Assembly (NCBI RefSeq): GCF_003612125.1
Contig: NZ_RAWI01000006.1
Span: 1 to 64,000, forward strand
DNA length: 64,000 nucleotides
Source of the DNA: Corallococcus praedator
Lineage (GTDB): Bacteria; Myxococcota; Myxococcia; Myxococcales; Myxococcaceae
Direction: 5' to 3'
Shown: piece by piece, positions 16,286 to 25,289 of the stretch
How the letters are laid out: each line of letters starts with the position of its first letter
How positions within the stretch are numbered: position 1 is the stretch's first letter
Notes under the pieces: model-generated
Databases searched by the model: none
What the model saw: only the letters and a program-made list of their open reading frames with translations
What the model was told of the DNA's origin: nothing
Position numbers and translations under genes: made by a program

Positions 16286-18355
16286 CTACTGCCCGAGCAC
16301 GACGCGGAAGAGCTTCTCGTTGCTGTTGTCGGGGATGCTGTCCTTGTCGCCCTGGTTGGTGGTGGTCATCCACAGGTTGCCGTCGGGGGTCGGCTCGACG
16401 GTGCGCAGCCGGCCGTAGGTGCCGACGAAGAACTGCTGCACGTTGGTCAGGCTGGAGCCGCTGATGACCTCGCGGTAGAGGCGCGAGCCTCGGGCGCAGG
16501 CCACGTAGAGGACGTCGCGGACCACCGCGATGCCGGAGCAGGAGCCTTCCGCCGTGGAGTAGGTCTGCTTCGGGGCGATGTACCCGGCCGTCGCGCAGCC
16601 TGAACCGCCCTGGGACACCGTGCCCTCACAGTTCGGCCAGCCGTAGTTGCCGCCCTTCTGGATGAGGTTGGTCTCGTCCATCACGGAGTTGCCGAACTCC
16701 TGTTCCCACAGGCGGCCCTGGGAGTCGAAGGCCAGCCCCTGCGGGTTGCGGTGGCCGTAGCTCCAGACGTAGTTGCCGAAGGGGTTGTCGGACGGGAGGG
16801 TGCCGTCGGCGTTGAGGCGCAGCACCTTGCCGGCCAGGTTGTTGATGTCCTGCGCGTAGGCGCCGTTCTGGGCATCCCCGGTCGACGCATAGAGCTTCCC
16901 GTCCGGTCCGAAGCGCAGGCGCCCGCCGTTGTGGAACTTGTTGCGGCCGATGCCCTGGAGCAGCACCTGGAGCGAGGCGGTGTTGAGCGCGCCGTTCTCA
17001 TACCGCAGGCGCACGATGCGGTTGTCGGTGGGGGAGGTGTGCATCACGTACAGCCAGCGGTCGGTGGCGAAGTTGGGGGAGAGGGCCAGCCCCATCAGCC
17101 CGCCCTCGCCGTCGGTGCTCTGCACGTTGGGGACGGTCCCCACGGACGTCTTCACCCCCGTCGCCGGGTCCAGGCGCACGATGTTCTGCGCGTCCCTGCG
17201 GCCGTAGAGCACGGTGCCGTCCGGCAGGTTCACCAGACCCCACGGGATGTCCGTGTCGGTGGCGACCTGGGTGACGGAGCAGACGGCGTTCGTGCAGGCC
17301 TGGCCGGTGGTGACCGTCGCGGCCGCGCTCTGGGCGGACGCGTTGCCCTGGGCGTCGCGGGCGAGCACGGCGTAGGTGTAGGTCGTGTTCGCGGCGAGGC
17401 CGCTGTCGACGAAGGACGTCCCGGGCGGCGAGCCGGGCACCGTCGCGATCTGCACGCCTCCTCGGAACACGGCATAGGCGCTCACGCCCAGGTTGTCGGT
17501 GGACGCGGTCCAGCTCACGGTCACGCTGGTGCCCAGGGCGGTGGCGGTGACGCCGGTCGGGACGGTGGGAGCCTGGGTGTCCACCTGGCACGGCGGCGGG
17601 GTGATGGAGAGCGTGGCGCTGCCTTGAGAGACATTGCCCGCGGCGTCCCGCGCATTCACATACAGGCCCCAGGTCGCGCCGGGGACCACGGTCAGCCCGG
17701 TGGACACCGTGGCGCCGGAGACGGACTTCATGAGCTGGCCGTCGTGGTAGACGTCATAGAAGGCGACGCCCTGGTTGTCCGTGGAAGGCGACCACGTGAG
17801 CGTGGCCGAATTGCACGTCACGTTGGACAGGGCAAGCCCCGTGGGCACGGTGGGGGCCTGGGTGTCGGCCGGGAACGACCACTGCTGGTTCGTCTGGCCA
17901 TTGCAATTCCAGACGACCACCGGCGAGCTGTTGGCAGTGGCCTGACCGGACACGTCGAGGCACAGCGAGGACGGCGTGTGGACCACCGCGCCGCTGGCGT
18001 TGCGGACCCACCGCTGGTTCGCTGCCCCGGTGCAGGCGGCGATGACCGCGCTGGCTCCGGCGCTGGCGGTCGCGGGCTGGACGCACCAGGCGCCGTCGAA
18101 CACGCGCAGCTCGCCCTCGGGCGTGAACAGGAACCGCTGGTTTCCCTGCCCGTGGCAGTCGTAGATGTGGAGCACCTGCCCCGCGGTCTGGCTGTTCTGG
18201 GCCACGTCGAGGCAGCGGCCGGACTGCGCGCCGATGAGCCGGGTGCCCGCGGTCACCGCGGCGGTCTGCGTTTGGGGTTCGGGGCCGTTCTCCGGTTGCA
18301 CTCCACAGGCAACGACGGCGGCGAAGAGTAAGGCGGGCAGGTGACGAACGTTCAT
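16286..18355 (-). CDS. PQQ-type sugar dehydrogenase lipoprotein with ricin and FN3 domains
   Basis: 689 residues from the ATG at 18355, preceded by AAGGAG. Lipobox VVACG (Cys17). A ricin-type beta-trefoil lectin domain (about 35-165, with repeated QxW-type motifs NQRFLF, NQRWVR and NQQWSF) is followed by two fibronectin type III domains, each introduced by DTQAPTVPTG. The C-terminal 340 residues form a glucose/sorbosone dehydrogenase propeller (DIPWGLVNLPDGTVLYG, GEGGLMGLALSPNF, YGHRNPQGLAFD, NYGWPNCEG). It probably binds polysaccharide through the lectin and oxidises released sugars at the surface with PQQ or a similar cofactor. The multidomain build is typical of secreted myxobacterial enzymes. 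Confidence 0.92.
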   Translation of the reverse strand: MNVRHLPALLFAAVVACGVQPENGPEPQTQTAAVTAGTRLIGAQSGRCLDVAQNSQTAGQVLHIYDCHGQGNQRFLFTPEGELRVFDGAWCVQPATASAGASAVIAACTGAANQRWVRNASGAVVHTPSSLCLDVSGQATANSSPVVVWNCNGQTNQQWSFPADTQAPTVPTGLALSNVTCNSATLTWSPSTDNQGVAFYDVYHDGQLMKSVSGATVSTGLTVVPGATWGLYVNARDAAGNVSQGSATLSITPPPCQVDTQAPTVPTGVTATALGTSVTVSWTASTDNLGVSAYAVFRGGVQIATVPGSPPGTSFVDSGLAANTTYTYAVLARDAQGNASAQSAAATVTTGQACTNAVCSVTQVATDTDIPWGLVNLPDGTVLYGRRDAQNIVRLDPATGVKTSVGTVPNVQSTDGEGGLMGLALSPNFATDRWLYVMHTSPTDNRIVRLRYENGALNTASLQVLLQGIGRNKFHNGGRLRFGPDGKLYASTGDAQNGAYAQDINNLAGKVLRLNADGTLPSDNPFGNYVWSYGHRNPQGLAFDSQGRLWEQEFGNSVMDETNLIQKGGNYGWPNCEGTVSQGGSGCATAGYIAPKQTYSTAEGSCSGIAVVRDVLYVACARGSRLYREVISGSSLTNVQQFFVGTYGRLRTVEPTPDGNLWMTTTNQGDKDSIPDNSNEKLFRVVLGQ

Positions 18356-18465
18356 TGAAAGGCTCCTTTGCCTTCCCCCTCCTTCCCGGTATTCCGGGTT
18401 GAGCTCAAGCAAACTTTGTGGGCCCGCCTGAGCAGGTGTTGAACCCCAAGCATCTGGCACCCCGC

Positions 18466-20034
18466 TCACTGCTGGATGAGGGAGTACTGACCGGGCAGCA
18501 CCACGCTGCCCGTGCCGAAGTCGGACTGCCACGCGCCGAGCTGCGCCATCCGCGCCGTGACATCCGTGGACTGGTTGTTCCCCGTGGGCGTCATCAGCAC
18601 GAGGAAGGCCTCCTCGGGCGTCCTCGCCATGGCCACCGTCTGCACCCACGGGGCCGGCGCGTCCTTGAAGCCCGGGCGCTGCTCCCGGTAGAGCTGCATC
18701 CGGTCCTTCGCGATCTGCTGGAGCTGCTTCGCCTCCTCGGGCGTGAAGGTGAAGATCGCCGTGTCTCCGGTTCCCGTGGCGCCCGGGAAGCTCTGCTTCA
18801 TGGTCTCCGCTTCCCCGGAGGGCACCCAGACCAGCGTGGCCTCGTAGGTCTGTGAGGAAGGGACGGTCGGGTCACCGCTGATGACGACGGAGGCGGGCCC
18901 CTTCTGGCCCGTGTACTGGAACGACTCCCGCCCGTCGTCGTAGTGGGTGTGGATGTACTCGTCGTGCTCCAGGGTGGACTCCCCGAAGTTGAGGCCGAAG
19001 GTGACCTCACGGGTCATCTCTCCGGTGACGATCTCCACGGTCGCCGCGTTCGATGTGCCGCTCGCCGGGTCGTTCTTCGGCAGCTCCCCCGTGGCAAGGA
19101 AGCGGTTGTAGGCGGCCTGGCCCTCGGGCGTGGAGATGTCGAAGTCCACCTGCTTCGAGCTCAACTGGCCTTCCACGCGCGCCGTGTCGGACACCCCCAC
19201 ATTGAACTTGCGCACGCCGATGTTGGCTTCGAGCGTGTGCGCCACCGCGGCGGTGGGGCCGACCGTCACGCGGACCGTCTTGTCGTCCAGCTTGGTGACC
19301 GCGAGGGCCATGCCCTGCGACCGCTCATCGCTGAAGCCCGCGGAGATGTCGAAGTGGCCGAAGAGCTTCTTGATGTTCACCTCCATGCCCGCCGACAGGA
19401 AGCCCTCACCCGTCATCGTCACGGTGGCGCCCACCGGCAGGTTCTGGGGGAGGCTGGGGTTGAGCTGCTCGGCGGAGGTGACGCCCCCGGCGGCCGTGGT
19501 CGGCAGCGTCACCTCGTAGCTGCCGCGCACGCCGGCGGTCCCGTTGACGGTGACATCGGCGGCCTCCACGTCGATGCCAATCCCCCCCTCCACGCCGGCT
19601 TCCGCCTCCACGGTGAAGGTCGTCATGCCCGCGGCCCGGGCGTAGGCGGCATCCACCTGGAGATACCCGGTCACGGACACCGTGAAGATGCCCAGCTTGC
19701 CCTTCGCTTCGATTTCAGGGGTCACGCCGCCAGCGATGCCCAGGGGCGGCAGGGCGGGGGCCTGGGCGTTCGCGTTGGAGGCGGCGGCGGACGGCTGGCG
19801 CGGCGCCGTGAAGGTGAAGGGCGCCGGGAAGTCCGGCGGGAACAGGGGGTTGCGCCGGGGAGCGGTCGGCGTGCTCCCCGCGAAGCTGTCGGTGGGCGCT
19901 TTCCCACCGGAGCCCGTACCGGCCGTCTGCGACGGAGGGGCCGCCGGCCCCTGCTGGGGGGCACTGACGGGGGCGCTGCCCTGCGTCTTCGCGTTCCGGA
20001 TGAATTGCTGAAAGGCCCCAATCACGGTCGTCAT
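18466..20034 (-). CDS. hypothetical protein with disordered N-terminal leader
   Basis: 522 residues from the ATG at 20034, preceded by GAGGGGGA. Residues 1-100 are rich in Ala, Pro, Gln and Thr, with no hydrophobic signal; APTDSFAG falls near residue 46. The body is beta-rich with long amphipathic strands (TPEIEAKGKLGIFTVSVTG, GVEGGIGIDVEAADVTVNG), perhaps a beta-barrel or solenoid. A helical C-terminal segment follows (PEEAKQLQQIAKDRMQLYRE). I recognise no family. The leader resembles those of the proteins at 7784 and 26633. It may be a secreted or surface protein that uses an unconventional export route. Confidence 0.78.
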   Translation of the reverse strand: MTTVIGAFQQFIRNAKTQGSAPVSAPQQGPAAPPSQTAGTGSGGKAPTDSFAGSTPTAPRRNPLFPPDFPAPFTFTAPRQPSAAASNANAQAPALPPLGIAGGVTPEIEAKGKLGIFTVSVTGYLQVDAAYARAAGMTTFTVEAEAGVEGGIGIDVEAADVTVNGTAGVRGSYEVTLPTTAAGGVTSAEQLNPSLPQNLPVGATVTMTGEGFLSAGMEVNIKKLFGHFDISAGFSDERSQGMALAVTKLDDKTVRVTVGPTAAVAHTLEANIGVRKFNVGVSDTARVEGQLSSKQVDFDISTPEGQAAYNRFLATGELPKNDPASGTSNAATVEIVTGEMTREVTFGLNFGESTLEHDEYIHTHYDDGRESFQYTGQKGPASVVISGDPTVPSSQTYEATLVWVPSGEAETMKQSFPGATGTGDTAIFTFTPEEAKQLQQIAKDRMQLYREQRPGFKDAPAPWVQTVAMARTPEEAFLVLMTPTGNNQSTDVTARMAQLGAWQSDFGTGSVVLPGQYSLIQQ

Positions 20035-20175
20035 GTGCACTTCCCCCTCTGCGACAGCAGTCATGGGGGTTGTCGCGCGGAACGCCGCCGGGGATGCATT
20101 AAGCCGAGTTAAATCCGCGGGCGCGGACGCGGTGACGAGGGGCATGGCCCCTCCCCACCGCGTCCGCCCGGAGCC

Positions 20176-21258
20176 TCAGGGGCAGAGCCGCTCGACCGAC
20201 TTGATCCGCACCGCTCCGTCGACGTTCGGGTCGTTGGTCTGGTCCCCGATGGCGATGGTGCCGGTCGCCGTGAAGTTGTTCCGCGTGAGCTTCGCGACGC
20301 CGTCGATGCTCACCGTCGCGACCTTCGCTGCATCCAACGCGAGCTCGTAGACATGGTACGCGCCGTCGGTCACCGGGAACGCCGCGGACTGGGTGTCGTC
20401 CGCCCAGCCGATCGCCGCGTTGTCCAGGTAGATCATCTGCGAACGATCCGTGCTGTTGCCAAACGGTGGCGTGAAGCTCCCCAGGATGGCCGCGCCGCTG
20501 TCGAGCGAGTTGTGGGTGTTCGCCAATTCGACCTGCATCGTCACCCGGAGCTTGACCGGCTTCGTGGCGTCGAACGCGTTTGCCCGCGTGATGAGCAACT
20601 GCCCGCTCGTCCGCGCCCCGGTGTTCGTCGACGTCTCAAGGCGAACGTGGTCCGTGCCGTACGTGAGCGTGTTAGGCGCCTGCGTGACCGTCGTCCAGCC
20701 CTGCGCCGTGATGTCGGTGCCGCCGACCAGCAGCGGAACGCTCGCGCGCGGCGACCACGTCGACGTTGACGTCGCCGGTGCGCACGTCTCGCAGGCGTTC
20801 GCCGGGTTCGGTGCACCCGCGGCGTAGAACGTCCCGTCAATGAAGCACTGCGGGCTGCACGCGCCGGCCGAGCAGACCTGCCCCGCGTTGCACGACGTCC
20901 CGTCCGCGCGTTGCGTCCAAGTGGTCGAGGACAGCGCCGGCACGCACTGTTCGCACGCATTCGCGGTGTTCACCACCCCGTCAGAGACCACCTGGCCGCC
21001 GATCCGACAGACCGCGACGCAGACGGCGCCCTCACAGATATCGCCGGTCGCGCAGGCCGTGTCGCAACCCCCACAGTGCTGCGGGTCGGTCGCGGTGCTT
21101 ACGCAGGTGTCACCGCACAGCGTTTCGCCGACGGTGTCGCACTTCAGTGGCACGGACGCGTCAGGCTTATCGATGGGGGGGGTGGAATTGTCGCCGCAAG
21201 CAGCGACGAAGCCGAGGACGAGGATGCAGCGGAGAGCGCTAGATCGAAGGGAGATCAT
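20176..21258 (-). CDS. Cys-rich lipoprotein with lamin-G/concanavalin-like C-terminal domain
   Basis: 360 residues from the ATG at 21258. Lipobox GFVAACG. A cysteine-rich stretch (residues 35-170) has repeated units ending in CEGAVCVAVC, NACEQCVP, CSAGACSPQC and NACETCAP, a pattern of disulfide-stabilised modules frequent in myxobacterial surface proteins. The C-terminal 190 residues are a beta-sandwich (VKLRVTMQVELANTHNSLDS, YHVYELALDAAKVATVSIDG), like the laminin-G/concanavalin fold. It probably binds a surface or extracellular ligand. No catalytic residues are evident. Confidence 0.83.
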   Translation of the reverse strand: MISLRSSALRCILVLGFVAACGDNSTPPIDKPDASVPLKCDTVGETLCGDTCVSTATDPQHCGGCDTACATGDICEGAVCVAVCRIGGQVVSDGVVNTANACEQCVPALSSTTWTQRADGTSCNAGQVCSAGACSPQCFIDGTFYAAGAPNPANACETCAPATSTSTWSPRASVPLLVGGTDITAQGWTTVTQAPNTLTYGTDHVRLETSTNTGARTSGQLLITRANAFDATKPVKLRVTMQVELANTHNSLDSGAAILGSFTPPFGNSTDRSQMIYLDNAAIGWADDTQSAAFPVTDGAYHVYELALDAAKVATVSIDGVAKLTRNNFTATGTIAIGDQTNDPNVDGAVRIKSVERLCP

Positions 21259-21395
21259 GGAACCCGCCACCTTACGCGACCCCTTGCCCGCGCGGCGTGT
21301 GCGGATGAAGACGTGATGGATGAAGCACATCTTGTCGGGGGCAAGGCGCGCCCCCTTCCGCAACCGCTCCACACGGAAATGACAGGACGGCCGGC

Positions 21396-21632
21396 ATGGG
21401 ACTCGATGCGCGCTACCAGGCCCTGCCTGGCACCTCCGCGCTCCTGGAACTGGCCCGCAAAGGGACCCCGGCGTTGGCGGATGGCTGTCGTCCCTGAGCC
21501 GCCTGCCGCGGAGCCGCCCCGACCTGGCGACACAGCAGGTCTTCCTCCACCACGGGTGGAATCACCTCCCCCCGGGAGCTGCTGCTCCCGGAGGGCCATG
21601 ACCGTTGTGTCCGCTGGATGCCGGCGTGGCGA
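21396..21632 (+). pseudogene. frameshifted remnant of a DUF1877-like gene
   Basis: An ATG at 21396 opens MGLDARYQALPGTSALLELA and stops at 21495. The coding look continues in a second frame (LSRLPRSRPDLATQQVFLHH, then GWNHL) and in a third (RELLLPEGHDRCVRWM). The order suggests a gene of the MGxDARY.AxP type (DUF1877/YfbM-like, with a VFL..GW.xLH core) carrying two shifts and lacking its end, which runs into the 3' end of the convergent protease gene. The family match is from memory and tentative. The 374-bp gap at 21259-21632 holds nothing else I can see. Confidence 0.4.
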
Positions 21633-22997
21633 CTACGGGCTGAGGGTGAAGCTGCCCGCCCAGGCGCCGTAGGAGGACGTGGTGATGCCGTTGCGGGTGG
21701 TGCCCGTGTAGCTGGCCTGTCCCGGCTGGATGGTGACGAGCACCGCTCCGCCGGAGGCGGGAATCACACCGGCGTGCACCGCGGCCACGCAGGCATTCGA
21801 GTCATCGGTGTAGATGTCCGTCCCCCACACCGCGCCGCCGCCCACCGCCGGGCAGCCGCACCGGATCTGCGTCCCGTTCTGCCCCCGGTAGGACGTGAAG
21901 CTGTAGGTCGAGCAGCTGGCCGGAGGGGGCGTCTGACCGTTGATGGAGAAGCTGCCCCCCCAGGCGCCGTAGGAGTTCGTGGTGATGCCGTTGCGGGTGG
22001 TGCCCGTGTAGCTGCTCTGGCCCGGCTGGATGGTGACGACCACCGTTCCGCCGGAAGCGGGAATCGCGCCGGCATGCGCCGCGGCCGCGCAGACACTGGA
22101 GTCGTCGGTGTAGAGGTCCGTCCCCCACACCGTCCCCCCGCTCCCCGTCGCGCAGCTGCACCGGATCTGCGTCCCGTTCTGCCCCCGGTAGGACATGAAG
22201 TTGTAGCTGGAGCAGCTCGCGACCGCACTGCCGGGGTAGAGGTCATCCAGCGCGGTGGTGTCGGAGCTGGTCCACTCGCCCGTCTCCGTCGAACGGAAGC
22301 AGGAGTTCATGATCGACCCGCCCACGGTCGCCGTGGTCGGCGTCCCGGGGATGTGGATGGCGCCCACGCCAGCATCGCCCTCGTCGCCGCCGGCACCGCA
22401 GCTGATGCTGCGGTTGTAGTAGTCCGAGTGGCGGAAGCCGATCGTGTGGCCCAGCTCGTGGGTGATGACGTGCTCGTTCACGTCCACGCTGTAGCTGTTC
22501 AGGCCGGTACCGATGAAGAAGTTCCCGTAGGGCAGGCCGCCGGACGGAAAGCCCGCCTGGCCGCCGGTGCCGCCCGTGGTCTGCGCGGTGATGGTCGCCG
22601 TACAGTCAGCGGCCGGGCCGCGCGCGAAGGTGATCCGCAAGCCCCGCTCATTGTAGTTGGCGATGGCCAGGTCGAGCCCCTGGCTCAGGTTGGTGTAGCT
22701 GTCGAACGTGGAGGTGGGGTTGACGCAGATCTTCGTCACGCTCGAACCGACGAGGTTGGTCGTGCGGTACTGCTCGGCGCTCCCTTCGGGGGCCTGGAGC
22801 ATCTCGCGGGACGCCTCGAGGGTCACGTGAGCGTCACGGCCCACGTACACGGCACCGTCCGCGACCAGGATGTCATTGGCCGGGAACCCGGCTTCGATCA
22901 GGTTGGAGACGATCTCCTGGCTCTCTGCCTCCGGATCGACACCACCACAGCCGACGAGGATGGCACCGACCAGCAATGACATTGAAAGCTTATGCAT
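21633..22997 (-). CDS. M57 (dual-action HEIGH) metalloprotease lipoprotein with two LCCL domains
   Basis: 454 residues. Lipobox VGAILVGCGG (Cys17). The zincin motif THELGHTIGFRHSD supplies three zinc-binding His and the catalytic Glu, as in the Peptidase_M57 family first described from Myxococcus. A Met-turn-like GGSIMNSCF follows. The C-terminal 180 residues are two LCCL modules, each with VWGTDxYTDDS and the AAxHAGxIPASGG signature; they are nearly identical to one another. LCCL domains bind lipid or carbohydrate, so they probably attach the enzyme to prey or matrix. It is likely an extracellular or surface protease. Confidence 0.93.
   Translation of the reverse strand: MHKLSMSLLVGAILVGCGGVDPEAESQEIVSNLIEAGFPANDILVADGAVYVGRDAHVTLEASREMLQAPEGSAEQYRTTNLVGSSVTKICVNPTSTFDSYTNLSQGLDLAIANYNERGLRITFARGPAADCTATITAQTTGGTGGQAGFPSGGLPYGNFFIGTGLNSYSVDVNEHVITHELGHTIGFRHSDYYNRSISCGAGGDEGDAGVGAIHIPGTPTTATVGGSIMNSCFRSTETGEWTSSDTTALDDLYPGSAVASCSSYNFMSYRGQNGTQIRCSCATGSGGTVWGTDLYTDDSSVCAAAAHAGAIPASGGTVVVTIQPGQSSYTGTTRNGITTNSYGAWGGSFSINGQTPPPASCSTYSFTSYRGQNGTQIRCGCPAVGGGAVWGTDIYTDDSNACVAAVHAGVIPASGGAVLVTIQPGQASYTGTTRNGITTSSYGAWAGSFTLSP
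21651..22220. repeat. two near-identical direct repeats of ~270 bp encoding LCCL modules
   Basis: The segments 21651-21920 and 21951-22220 align at an exact 300-base offset with few differences. Each encodes one LCCL domain. The DNA-level likeness points to a recent internal duplication or gene conversion within the protease gene. Confidence 0.85.
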
Positions 22998-23156
22998 GGG
23001 GCTTCCTTTTCGAAGGACGACGGGGCGTGGACGCTGCTGTCTGGGATTCCAGCCGCGACCGCACGCACGTATAGATGAGCAGTCCTTGAAGCCATATCCG
23101 GATAAGCCTGGAAAATTTGATTAGCTGACATTCCGGGTGGTCGCCGGTACGAGAGG

Positions 23157-24077
23157 TCAGCGTCGGCGCAGGGGCTCCCGAGCGGCCAGCCATGGCGCGG
23201 GAATGGATGCGTGGCCCGCGCTCAGGGCGACGATTCCCCCCACCATGGCGCAGGTGGTGTCCCGGTCTCCGAAGCCGGCCACCGTGCACCAGAGGGCTTC
23301 CTCGAAGGAGCCGGGGTGCCTTGCCGCGCACCACACGGCGAAGGGCACGGTGTCCTCGGAGAGGACCTTCTGCCCGCTGCCCAGCGTGCGCGCCGCCGAG
23401 GAAGGGCTGGCCTCCAGCGACCAGGCCCGGGCCTTCTCCAAACCCTGACGTGTGGCGCCGGCGGGCGTGCAGTCCAGCACCGTGTCGAAGAGCTCCAGGG
23501 CGGAGCCCCGGGCTTCCGGCCACTGGCAGGCCCACGCGGCGGCGACCGCGATGGCGATGGCTCCCGCCTGTCCCTCCGGGTGCAGGTGCGTCACCTCCGC
23601 TGACGCGCGCGCCTCGGACACCACCCGGTTGAGGTCTCCCGCGAAGTACGCGCCCAGGGGCGCCACGCGCATGGCCGCTCCGTTGCCCATGGAGCCCTGG
23701 CCCTCGAAGACCTCCGCGGACACCTCACGCCAGGGCAGCCCGAGCCCCAGCTTCCACAGGATGTCGTGCGCGGTACCGCCATAGCCTCGGTTCTTGTCGC
23801 GGCGGTAGCGCTTCGCGAAGAGGCGTGCGAGCTCTTCCTGGTCGACGTGGCCGTGCTCTTCCAGCACCTGGACGACGGACAGCGCCATCTCCGTGTCGTC
23901 GGTGTACGCCCACGGTGAGTGGGGCACGACACGCTCCGCCACCCAGGGCTGCACGAGTTCGTGCGGGCCGAAGAAGCGCTCGCCAAAGGCATCACCGACG
24001 GAAACGCCGTCCAGCGAGGCGAGGGCGCGAGCCATCCGCGCCGAGGCATCCATCGGTTTCCGTGGGATATCGCTCAC
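23157..24077 (-). CDS. ADP-ribosylglycohydrolase family protein
   Basis: 306 residues from a GTG at 24077, which has GGAGG 6 bases upstream; an ATG at 24053 is the alternative. Family landmarks are the N-terminal LDGVSVGDAFGERF, the metal-binding YTDDTEMALSVVQVL, the central QGSMGNGAAMRVAPLGAYF, and the late metal ligands in GFGDRDTTCAMVGGIVALSAG. It removes ADP-ribose from proteins, as in DraG, or from small molecules, using two magnesium or manganese ions. All key acidic residues look present. No partner ADP-ribosyltransferase is nearby. Cytoplasmic. Confidence 0.93.
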   Translation of the reverse strand: MSDIPRKPMDASARMARALASLDGVSVGDAFGERFFGPHELVQPWVAERVVPHSPWAYTDDTEMALSVVQVLEEHGHVDQEELARLFAKRYRRDKNRGYGGTAHDILWKLGLGLPWREVSAEVFEGQGSMGNGAAMRVAPLGAYFAGDLNRVVSEARASAEVTHLHPEGQAGAIAIAVAAAWACQWPEARGSALELFDTVLDCTPAGATRQGLEKARAWSLEASPSSAARTLGSGQKVLSEDTVPFAVWCAARHPGSFEEALWCTVAGFGDRDTTCAMVGGIVALSAGHASIPAPWLAAREPLRRR

Positions 24078-24179
24078 ACCATGCCTCCAAGCATGCCGGC
24101 GACCCGGAAGCATCGCCCGGTCCGGACAGGTCCATCAGCGTACCCCGGGGCTGCCCCCGTCTTCGACATGGGCCAGGGC

Positions 24180-25169
24180 TCATCCTCTCTGCGTCGCCAC
24201 CGCCAGGGCCGTGGGGATCTTCTCCCGCATCAACTCCACGAACTTGCGCAGCCTCGCCGGATGGAACCGCGCATGGGGATAGAGCAGGTACAGGGGCAGG
24301 GGCGCGGCCCGCCAGCCTGGCACCAGGTGCACGAGTCGGCCCTTCGCCAGGTCCTCCTGGAGCACCCAGGACGATGCCACGCAGACGCCGAGCCCCTTCA
24401 CCGCCGCGCTGCGGATGGCGTAGAGGCTGTCGGTGCTCACGCGCGGCTGGAAGACGATGGGCTGGACCTCGCCGGTGGCCACGTGGGTCAGTGAGATTTC
24501 ATTGCGGTAGAACGAGCGCAATGACAGCCACGGCAGCCGTGCGAGTTCGTCGGGATGGGTCGGCACGGGGATGCCCGCCAGCACCGACGGCGCGGCCACG
24601 ACGATGCGCGGCACCTCCGCCACGCGGAGCGCCACCACGCTGGGGTCATGCACCTCTCCAAGGTGGATGGCGCAGTCGATGCCGTCCGCGACGAAATCCG
24701 CTGCCCGGTCGTGCAACAGCCATTCGACCGAGACCCGCGCGTGGCGCCCCAGGTACTCCGTCAGCGGCTCCACCAGCATCTGCTGCCCGAACGCATGGGG
24801 CACCACGACGCGCAGCGTGCCCTCCGGTTCGTCGCTCGCGCCCCGCAGGTCGGACTCGAGCAGGTCCCAGTTGGCCAGCAACTCCTTCGCCCGTCCGTAG
24901 CAGCGCGCTCCGTCCTCGGTGAGCTTCATCGCATGGGTGGAGCGCTGAAGCAGCCGCAGCCCCAGTGAACGCTCCAGCGCCTGGAGCCGGCGACTCACCG
25001 TCGGCTGCGTGGTGCCCAGCTGCGCGGCGGCGGAGGACAGGCTCCCCGCGTCGACGATGCGGATGAAGGTCTGCATCAGCTCCAGCCGGTCGGCGGTGGC
25101 TGGCGCGCCAGGTGGGGGAAGCCGCTTCCGGGAAACACGCGGCCGGGACGGCTTTGACGGGTTGGGCAT
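24180..25169 (-). CDS. LysR-family transcriptional regulator
   Basis: 329 residues from the ATG at 25169. A basic, proline-rich N-terminal extension of about 25 residues (MPNPSKPSRPRVSRKRLPPP) precedes the helix-turn-helix (GSLSSAAAQLGTTQPTVSRR). The effector domain follows (LRVVVPHAFGQQMLVEPLTE), ending in ARLRKFVELMREKIPTAL. It is divergent from the MFS transporter. A 15-bp inverted repeat with the T-N11-A form lies 23 bp upstream of its start, so it most likely controls the transporter and itself. The effector is probably a compound the pump exports. Confidence 0.94.
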   Translation of the reverse strand: MPNPSKPSRPRVSRKRLPPPGAPATADRLELMQTFIRIVDAGSLSSAAAQLGTTQPTVSRRLQALERSLGLRLLQRSTHAMKLTEDGARCYGRAKELLANWDLLESDLRGASDEPEGTLRVVVPHAFGQQMLVEPLTEYLGRHARVSVEWLLHDRAADFVADGIDCAIHLGEVHDPSVVALRVAEVPRIVVAAPSVLAGIPVPTHPDELARLPWLSLRSFYRNEISLTHVATGEVQPIVFQPRVSTDSLYAIRSAAVKGLGVCVASSWVLQEDLAKGRLVHLVPGWRAAPLPLYLLYPHARFHPARLRKFVELMREKIPTALAVATQRG

Positions 25170-25191
25170 GGGAGCGACTTCAGATTGATGG

Positions 25192-25206
25192 ATACGTGGG
25201 ACGTAT
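25192..25206. promoter_or_regulatory. LysR-type T-N11-A box
   Basis: ATACGTGGGACGTAT is a perfect inverted repeat (ATACGT/ACGTAT, 3-base centre). T at 25193 and A at 25205 are separated by 11 bases, the classic LysR box. It sits in the spacer between the LysR gene and the MFS gene. Confidence 0.7.
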
Positions 25207-25289
25207 AACCGCTGTGCGGAGCACGCTACTACCGACTCCTCCTCCTCTGGCGCACTCTTGCTTCGACTCGCAGCGCCAGGGAGAACCAC

